NCBI RefSeq assembly: GCF_004766045.1
Contig: NZ_SPQQ01000007.1
Coordinates: 186,001 to 250,000, forward strand
Reading direction: 5' to 3'
Source: Desulfosporosinus fructosivorans
Lineage (GTDB): Bacteria; Bacillota; Desulfitobacteriia; Desulfitobacteriales; Desulfitobacteriaceae
DNA: 64,000 bases
In this document: positions 58,875 through 64,000 of the stretch, in pieces
How the letters are laid out: every line of letters starts with the position of its first letter
How positions within the stretch are numbered: position 1 is the first letter of the stretch
Notes under the pieces: model-generated
What the model was told of the DNA's origin: nothing
The model's database searches: none
The model's input: only the letters and a program-made list of their open reading frames with translations
Made by a program: the position numbers and the translations under genes

Positions 58875-59278
58875 AGGTGTGCGCTCATTGACGCAATTTC
58901 TCTCTATGTGCTCTCTTTGCTAAGACACCTCCTCTGGCTTAGTCCTACGGAGGTTTGGAAATGACCAGTAGCGTCTCTGCGTCATGACGCAGAGACGCTT
59001 TGTCGGCACACGTGTAAGTCGAGAACCAATTCTTTGACCTTGTTTGCATGTTCGTGCAAGGTCAAAGACGGTTTCTTTGACTTGCATCTCTGCGGAGAAA
59101 CTTCCTCTGGCTTGGGTCCCACGGAGGTAGGGGGAAACAGAGAATCATGTAGCGTTGTCTGCGTCATTGAAGCAGAGCCGCTTGCCTCCTCTACATATTT
59201 TTGTCGATAATTAAATGAGTACTTTCGACTAAACATAGTTTGTTAAATTTTTAATTTAATACGAACGGAGGGGATCGT
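58875..59278. repeat. Repeat- and palindrome-rich region after ftsX
   Basis: This 404-bp region has no gene. It contains two divergent copies of a ~70-80-bp unit (58931-58999, 59104-59182), each starting CCTCTGGCTT...ACGGAGGT and ending in a GTCTCTGCGTCA-type stem. A further stem at 59031-59068 (TCTTTGACCTTG/CAAGGTCAAAGA) lies between them. Any of the stems could end ftsEX transcription. The DNA just before the next gene is AT-rich and may hold its promoter. Confidence 0.65.
58970..58999. repeat. Perfect 30-bp palindrome
   Basis: AGCGTCTCTGCGTCA is followed without a spacer by its exact reverse complement TGACGCAGAGACGCT; TTG follows. The GACGCAGAG core also occurs at the ends of the MITE-like element. 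Confidence 0.9.
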
Positions 59279-60427
59279 TTGTTCAAGCGGAAAGCGATAA
59301 CGATCGTGATCATTAGTCTTAGTATACTAGGAACCTCGGTTTTACCTACTCGGGCTACCGAATTAGGCGATGCAGTAGGGCAACAGAAAGACCTTATAAC
59401 TGAGAAAAATCAAGTCAAGGAACAGTTAAATAAATTAAGTTATTCGGCTGATAAACTTAAAACTCAAATGGCTGAGCTAGAGACGAAGATCGCCGCAGCT
59501 CAGAAGCTTTTAAGCCAGACGAAGGAGGCTTATTCCCAGGCCCAAAAACAAGTTCTAGCTGCTCAAGAAGAACTAGAACTAAAACAGAAAGAACTTGAAG
59601 CCCGTCGCGTGGCCCTTGGAAAACGGGCTAAAGTAATCTATGAGAGTGGGCAGGTTAATTATATGGAACTGCTCTTTCAATCTGCGGACCTCGGTGACCT
59701 TATTACGCGTTTTGAGTATTTCAATAAACTAGTCGCCAATGACCGACAGTTATTGTTGGACATTCAAACTCAGAAGGAACAAATCACCAAAAAGACACAC
59801 GAGTTGCAGGGCAAACGAGACCAAGCCGCACAGCTTAAAACGAAGGCGGCTTCGGTGAGTGCGGACCTAGATCAGTCAAAAACCCAACAAAGTATTGCCT
59901 TGAACCAGAATCAGAAGGACCAACAAGCTGCTTTTGATAATATTGCTCGACTGGAAGCTGAGGCAAATGCTTGGAATGAAAAGATTCGAAAGTTGCAGGC
60001 GGCACAGGCAGCACGCGTTGGTGGCGTAAGCGGATCAATTACAACCTGGCCAGCGCCGGGTTATTATGAAATCAGTAGCCCCTTTGGCTGGAGGATTCAC
60101 CCCATAACGAAAAAACGAAGTTTGCATACCGGAACTGATATCGTTGCTCCGTCGGGGACTAAAATTACCGCTGCAGGAACAGGGGTCGTCATAATGGCAG
60201 GGTGGAATACGGCTTACGGTAACATGATCATTATTGACCATGGCAAGGGGCTATCCACGCTTTATGGACATGCGTCGTCCTTGGCTGTCAAAGAAGGTCA
60301 ATCAGTTGAAGCAAATGATGTAATTGGATATGTGGGTTCGACAGGGTGGAGCACAGGTGCACATCTGCATTTCGAAGTCAGGGAAGGCGGAAACCCTACA
60401 GATCCTTTGAGGTATTTTCCTAATTAA
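59279..60427 (+). CDS. Coiled-coil M23 peptidoglycan hydrolase (PcsB/EnvC-like)
   Basis: This 382-residue exported protein has a signal peptide (ITIVIISLSILGTSVLPTRA). A long coiled coil follows, about residues 35-245 with a break near 120 (Lys/Gln/Glu-rich heptads such as LKTQMAELETKIAAAQ). The C-terminal LytM/M23 domain has HTGTDIVAPSG, TLYGHAS and GAHLHFEVREG, all zinc ligands present. The layout is that of hydrolases or activators governed by FtsEX, and the gene follows ftsEX. It should cut septal or side-wall peptidoglycan. The start is TTG after GGAGGGGATCG. Confidence 0.9.
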   Translation: MFKRKAITIVIISLSILGTSVLPTRATELGDAVGQQKDLITEKNQVKEQLNKLSYSADKLKTQMAELETKIAAAQKLLSQTKEAYSQAQKQVLAAQEELELKQKELEARRVALGKRAKVIYESGQVNYMELLFQSADLGDLITRFEYFNKLVANDRQLLLDIQTQKEQITKKTHELQGKRDQAAQLKTKAASVSADLDQSKTQQSIALNQNQKDQQAAFDNIARLEAEANAWNEKIRKLQAAQAARVGGVSGSITTWPAPGYYEISSPFGWRIHPITKKRSLHTGTDIVAPSGTKITAAGTGVVIMAGWNTAYGNMIIIDHGKGLSTLYGHASSLAVKEGQSVEANDVIGYVGSTGWSTGAHLHFEVREGGNPTDPLRYFPN

Positions 60428-60491
60428 ATGGATAAGCAGTATTTCTACGAATAAATAGGCATATAATAGAGCGAGATACGAGGGAAGGGGT

Positions 60492-61682
60492 TTGACTTGC
60501 TTGCAAGAGTGGAACTGGAAAAGAGTTGCCAAGAACATAGGAGTTGTCCTAGTGATTTTTTCCGTACTAGTGACTACGGCACTGGGAGGAATTGTTCTTG
60601 CCAACGTAAATAACGTAGGACGATTAGTCCACGTTATGCAACTAATTAGTAGCGATTACTTGGAAAAGGTCACGACAGATCAGCTTGTAGAAGGTGCAAC
60701 CAAAGGAATTGTCGAGATATTGGGAGATCCCTATTCGACGTACATGAATGCCAAGGAGAACGAAGAACTTTTTCAAATGCTCGAAGGGAAGTTCGGCGGG
60801 GTAGGTATTGTTCTTAGTCTCAAGGATCCAAAGAAGCTCGTGGTATTGCGCCCTATTAAGAACTCTCCAGCTAGTAAGGCCGGCATCCAATCCGGCGACG
60901 TCGTCAGCAAGATTAATGATGCTGAGACTTCTGGCATGGAGCAAGAAAAAGCGGTGGGTATGATGCGAGGAGATCCTGGGACGAAAGTAAACTTGGCTCT
61001 CTATCGGGAGAGCACAAACAAGACCTTTACGGTTAGTTTGACGAGAGAAAACATCACCGTTCCTACAGTGGATGGAGAAGCATTGCCAGGGAACCCAGAT
61101 ATTGCCTACGTTAGTATTTCTCAGTTTGCTTCAGATACTGGCAAGGAACTTAAGGACACTCTGGACAATATGGACATCAAAAAATTCAAAGGACTTATTC
61201 TGGATATGAGGTATAACCACGGCGGAGAGCTCAATGCTGCCGTCCAGGTTGCCAGTTACTTTATCCCGGAGGGACCCGTTGTTTATATTGTAGATAAGCA
61301 AGGAAACACTGATATAAAAATGACTACAGGGACTTATTTAGGAATGCCCATGGTTGTTCTCGTCAACGAAGAAAGTGCTTCGGCTGCGGAAATTGTAGCG
61401 GGAGCAATTAAGGACAAAGGGACAGCGAGCCTTGTCGGTGTAAAAACGTTTGGCAAAGGGATTGTGCAAACGATATTCCCCTTAGGTGGGGGGACAAGTG
61501 TCAAATTAACAACTGCCAAATACTTGACCCCAAATAAAGTGGATATACACAAAAAAGGAATAGAACCAGATGTGAAGGTAGAACTAATCAAAGGGCAACC
61601 AGCCACCATTACCCCGACGGACACGAATTTTGACCCGCAACTTCAAAAAGCTCTCCAGACATTACAGGGGAAACTGAAGTGA
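60492..61682 (+). CDS. ctpA: Carboxy-terminal processing protease, S41 family (CtpA/B-like)
   Basis: This 396-residue serine protease has one N-terminal membrane helix (VVLVIFSVLVTTALGGIVLA). A PDZ domain lies about residues 95-175 (GKFGGVGIVLSL, SPASKAGIQSGDVVSKIND). The S41 catalytic core has its serine in NEESASAAEIVAGAI and its lysine in GVKTFGKGIVQ. It cleaves C-terminal ends of exported proteins; in B. subtilis CtpB, encoded in the same place after ftsEX, acts in sporulation signalling. The start is TTG (60492, or 60501). A short gap links it to the hydrolase gene. Confidence 0.93.
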   Translation: MTCLQEWNWKRVAKNIGVVLVIFSVLVTTALGGIVLANVNNVGRLVHVMQLISSDYLEKVTTDQLVEGATKGIVEILGDPYSTYMNAKENEELFQMLEGKFGGVGIVLSLKDPKKLVVLRPIKNSPASKAGIQSGDVVSKINDAETSGMEQEKAVGMMRGDPGTKVNLALYRESTNKTFTVSLTRENITVPTVDGEALPGNPDIAYVSISQFASDTGKELKDTLDNMDIKKFKGLILDMRYNHGGELNAAVQVASYFIPEGPVVYIVDKQGNTDIKMTTGTYLGMPMVVLVNEESASAAEIVAGAIKDKGTASLVGVKTFGKGIVQTIFPLGGGTSVKLTTAKYLTPNKVDIHKKGIEPDVKVELIKGQPATITPTDTNFDPQLQKALQTLQGKLK

Positions 61683-61808
61683 ACTCGACTGTATAAGAGC
61701 ACGTAAATGATCTTACGCCTTGCTAATCCTGTAGGTCATGATTTTGTAGTTCGAATCACAAAATATCAACATACAGAAGCGAGAACCTTAAATTGGATAA
61801 GACATCTG

Positions 61809-61843
61809 AAAGACATACTCTAAGCAGAGTGTGTCTTTTTTTT
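61809..61843 (+). terminator. Intrinsic terminator after ctpA
   Basis: AAAGACATACTCT, an AAGC loop and AGAGTGTGTCTTT (one G-T pair) are followed by five more Ts. Confidence 0.85.
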
Positions 61844-61850
61844 CGATTAT

Positions 61851-61900
61851 TCTTGGTTCGAATAACGAACAATGAATATCGAACTACGAACCACAAGCAT
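61851..61900. repeat. TTCG/ACGAAC short-repeat cluster upstream of the ATPase gene
   Basis: GGTTCGAATAACGAACAATG followed by ATATCGAACTACGAACCAC, using the same words as at 45720-45765. GTAGTTCGAATCAC at about 61747 is a further unit. Confidence 0.6.
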
Positions 61901-61950
61901 CGTTGTTGCATAGACTACGCTGACCATAAAAAACGACGGAGGTTGCAAGC

Positions 61951-62979
61951 ATGAGAAATAAGACCGGGGTTCGTCATTATTTCGCAGAGGGAATGACCAC
62001 TAGGGGCTACATATCTCTTTTGCCCAACATGATGCCGAGTTGGCAACGGGTTTATGTCTTATTGGGAGGACCAGGAACAGGCAAATCGACGTTGATAAAG
62101 GTTATCGGTCTCGAATTGTTGGATCGGGGATATGACGTTGATTTTTTTCGTTCTGTGCGGGATCCAGATTCCATGGCCGGTTTTATCATGCCGAAGATGA
62201 AATTGGCAATGCTAGACGCCATGGAGGTTTCCCCACTACGTTGGCGGGCCCCAGGAGTTGTTGAAAAGTTTATTGATTTAAGTATTTTCTGTGACGAAAT
62301 CAAGTTAGATAAGCAACGTTCACAGATCTATAAAATTGAAAATCGGCTGCAAGAGCTTCAAACGACCTTGGAGGAAGAACTTGCTGCAGAACTTGGATCG
62401 TTGATTGAGAATAGAGCACTAAAACATAAGATGGAAAAAGAAGACATCTCTTGGATCCTGGGAAATTCTGCTCGTGTAAAGGTTAAGAAAGAACATAGTG
62501 GCCCTTGGCCTCTCGCTGAAAATGCTCTCAAACTATTGCAAAAAAGTGTTATTATTCCATATTTCTTACACGGTTTAACAGTGGACGGATGGCTTAACCT
62601 TGCACCGCATTTTCTGACGGACTTCGATCAAATTCGACTTGAAGGAGATGAAACCCTGGATGCCTTGGATTGGGTTTTACGAGAAGCGCAACAGTTAGGA
62701 CAAATGATTGAGATCATATTGCATCCACTCAATCCGGATGAGGTGATTGGGATTGTTTTCCCAGAAAGGCATTTGGCGATCTGGCAGGGAAATCCTGAAA
62801 ATTTAGGAGATCAAGGATTAGATCGGCCTTTTAGTGAAACGTTAAAAGAGACCTTAATAGCTTGGCAAAAAAACAGGTCTCAGCTTAAAGGGATCTATAT
62901 GGATGCAATTAATTTTGATCAATTGGATGCTTATAGAGAAACTGTGCTCAACAATATTTTGTGTGATTTAACAAAGTAA
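61951..62979 (+). CDS. P-loop ATPase of unknown role (PRK06851-like)
   Basis: This 342-residue cytoplasmic protein has Walker A LLGGPGTGKSTLIKVIGLEL near residue 38. It begins RHYFAEGMTTRGYISLL, as do the PRK06851-type ATPases found in spore formers. A helical, charged middle (KIENRLQELQTTLEEELAAEL) precedes a C-terminal half with a kinase-like or degenerate second NTPase fold (QMIEIILHPLNPDEVIGIVF). I do not know the function. It is a single gene between the ctpA terminator and the converging HDOD gene. The ribosome site is GACGGAGGTTGC. Confidence 0.6.
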   Translation: MRNKTGVRHYFAEGMTTRGYISLLPNMMPSWQRVYVLLGGPGTGKSTLIKVIGLELLDRGYDVDFFRSVRDPDSMAGFIMPKMKLAMLDAMEVSPLRWRAPGVVEKFIDLSIFCDEIKLDKQRSQIYKIENRLQELQTTLEEELAAELGSLIENRALKHKMEKEDISWILGNSARVKVKKEHSGPWPLAENALKLLQKSVIIPYFLHGLTVDGWLNLAPHFLTDFDQIRLEGDETLDALDWVLREAQQLGQMIEIILHPLNPDEVIGIVFPERHLAIWQGNPENLGDQGLDRPFSETLKETLIAWQKNRSQLKGIYMDAINFDQLDAYRETVLNNILCDLTK

Positions 62980-63003
62980 GAGCACGATGTGTCGTGCCCT
63001 TAC
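62976..63003. terminator. Hairpin between converging genes
   Basis: GTAAG + GCACGA, a TGTG loop and TCGTGC + CTTAC, overlapping the stop codon of the ATPase gene and followed by TTTCCCT. It probably serves as a terminator for the + strand. Confidence 0.5.
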
Positions 63004-63057
63004 TTTCCCTCGTATCGTAGAACTAGCACGACGATCATGCCCTTAAGAATTAGAGAA

Positions 63058-63900
63058 TTAGTTAAATATGGTGGGATCCAAAAGAAACTCTCCGAGGTCT
63101 GACATGATAAGTTCCAGATCGGACTCTTTGAGGGATAGGCGGTCGAGAGCTTCTTTTTGAATAGGGTTTAAAAAGCTGTCCACACCTCCACCTATTCCAA
63201 GCATGCTAGCCAGTCCATTGGCAACATGGATTACGCTAGCCAGTTCTTCGTAAATTTGAGCATGAGTGGGGTCATGGTGATAAGAAATGGCCGCCACAAG
63301 ATCGTCCGGTAAATTCCAACCTTTGGCCAGAAATCCTCCAACGGTTGCATGATTGTAGCCAATTACTTTCTGTTCAAGTTCAACATAAGAAAGTTTAGCA
63401 ACGGCTACTTTTTCTATAAGGTAAGTGCCCACTTCCTGGACATATATAGCGATGACTAATTTCCCGATATCGTGAAGTAAGCCGGCGGTAAAGGCTACAT
63501 CTCCATAGGGAAGCTTCAGTTTCTTACATAAATTCTGCGACGCCATGGCGGTGAGCATTGAGTGTTTCCAGAGCCCATCTTGTTCAATCTGATAACCCAC
63601 TAATTGGGTTTTGAGTAACGGTGCGACAGCAGAGGCCATAGCTAATCCTTGTGCCGCCTGAAAGCCGAGTACTACTATAGCTTCCTGAAGAGAAGAGATG
63701 CGCCTCGCATATCCATAATAAGCAGAATTGGCTTGTCTAAGCATGCTAGCAGCCAGAGCTGGATCTTGTGCAATAACATTTTCAAGTTCACTTGCAGAGG
63801 TGGCAGGGTTTTTAGTTAACGCAATTACCCGAGTTGCAGAGGTAGGCAGAGGTGGAAGTGTTTGTATTCGTTTTAACACATGTTCTAATTTAACAGGCAA
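63058..63900 (-). CDS. HDOD-domain signalling protein
   Basis: This 280-residue protein is made of an HDOD domain, a relative of HD phosphohydrolases that usually lacks full catalysis. The N-terminal part has LPPLPTSATRVIALTKNPATS. The central TAGLLHDIGKLVIAIYV keeps an HD pair, and GYNHATVGGFLAKGWNLPDDLVAAISYHHDP is conserved. Such proteins act in signalling and stress or cell-cycle control, often through protein contacts. There is no membrane segment. The start is TTG on the - strand after AAGGAGGTTTTTC. It is one of only two - strand genes and is probably monocistronic. Confidence 0.88.
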   Translation of the reverse strand: MPVKLEHVLKRIQTLPPLPTSATRVIALTKNPATSASELENVIAQDPALAASMLRQANSAYYGYARRISSLQEAIVVLGFQAAQGLAMASAVAPLLKTQLVGYQIEQDGLWKHSMLTAMASQNLCKKLKLPYGDVAFTAGLLHDIGKLVIAIYVQEVGTYLIEKVAVAKLSYVELEQKVIGYNHATVGGFLAKGWNLPDDLVAAISYHHDPTHAQIYEELASVIHVANGLASMLGIGGGVDSFLNPIQKEALDRLSLKESDLELIMSDLGEFLLDPTIFN

Positions 63901-64000
63901 ATGAAAAACCTCCTTATAACTATCCGGAAAACTATTAAATCATAAAGTTGATCTCGTAACTCACTGCATTTTTTTAGCCAACAAGGGAAAACTAACCTAA

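Overview
This window looks like chromosome of a spore-forming, Gram-positive anaerobe of the Peptococcaceae type (Desulfosporosinus/Desulfitobacterium-like). The evidence is the set of sporulation genes (spo0F, spoIID, a spoIIQ-like gene, spoIIID), the Firmicutes order of housekeeping genes, purine-rich ribosome binding sites with frequent GTG/TTG starts, and moderate GC. The genus is an inference; no rRNA or tRNA gene is present. Nearly all genes lie on the + strand. Only a glycosyltransferase (about 40.5-41.6 kb) and an HDOD protein (about 63.1-63.9 kb) are on the - strand.

Layout. 1-8.6 kb: an aminotransferase cut by the window edge, ywiB-argS, rpoE, pyrG, then a FemAB-like ligase paired with a divergent alanine-racemase-like protein. 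8.6-13.5 kb: spo0F, a Cys-rich unknown, fba, tal, glpX, and a LysM/M23 peptidase. 13.6-24 kb: rpmE, yqhQ-like, prfA-prmC-tsaC, mntP, ywlE, rpiB, ywlG, glyA, upp, comEB, wecB. 24.2-31.3 kb: a complete F1Fo ATP synthase operon in the order Z-I-B-E-F-H-A-G-D-C. 31.5-37.4 kb: ywmB-like, murA, spoIID, spoIIQ-like, spoIIID, mbl. 37.6-40.4 kb: tagA and sigI-rsgI. 41.8-46.9 kb: fabZ, an O-antigen-ligase-like membrane protein, comFA, comFC, and a zinc-ribbon protein. 47.4-49.9 kb: an amino-acid ABC transporter. 50.4-57.1 kb: csp, hpf, secA, prfB (with a programmed frameshift), and a split transketolase. 57.3-61.7 kb: ftsE-ftsX, a coiled-coil M23 hydrolase, and a CtpA-type protease. 62-64 kb: a P-loop ATPase and an HDOD protein.

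The order from rpoE to ctpA closely follows the B. subtilis map (rpoE-pyrG-spo0F-fba-tal-glpX...rpmE-prfA-prmC-ywlC...atp-ywmB-murAA-spoIID-spoIIQ-spoIIID-mbl...comF-hpf-secA-prfB-ftsEX-ctpB). Two expected members are missing from their usual places: rho (between glpX and rpmE) and spoIIR (near prmC/tsaC).

The genes are mostly familiar; the unusual material is between them. There are two copies in opposite orientation, 28 kb apart, of a ~283-bp non-coding element with terminal inverted repeats (5640-5921 and 33736-34018), plus solo ends. One copy abuts a probable sigma-E promoter of spoIID. A family of TCGAG/TTCG-rich short repeats lies next to at least five genes and runs into some annotated reading-frame ends. 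There are large palindromes at 55.2 and 59.0 kb and an ~88-bp direct repeat at 49.9/50.1 kb. A cluster of four DnaA boxes at 47.0 kb is followed by a possible unrecognised structured RNA at 47.1-47.2 kb. I see no CRISPR array, prophage, transposase gene or defence island.
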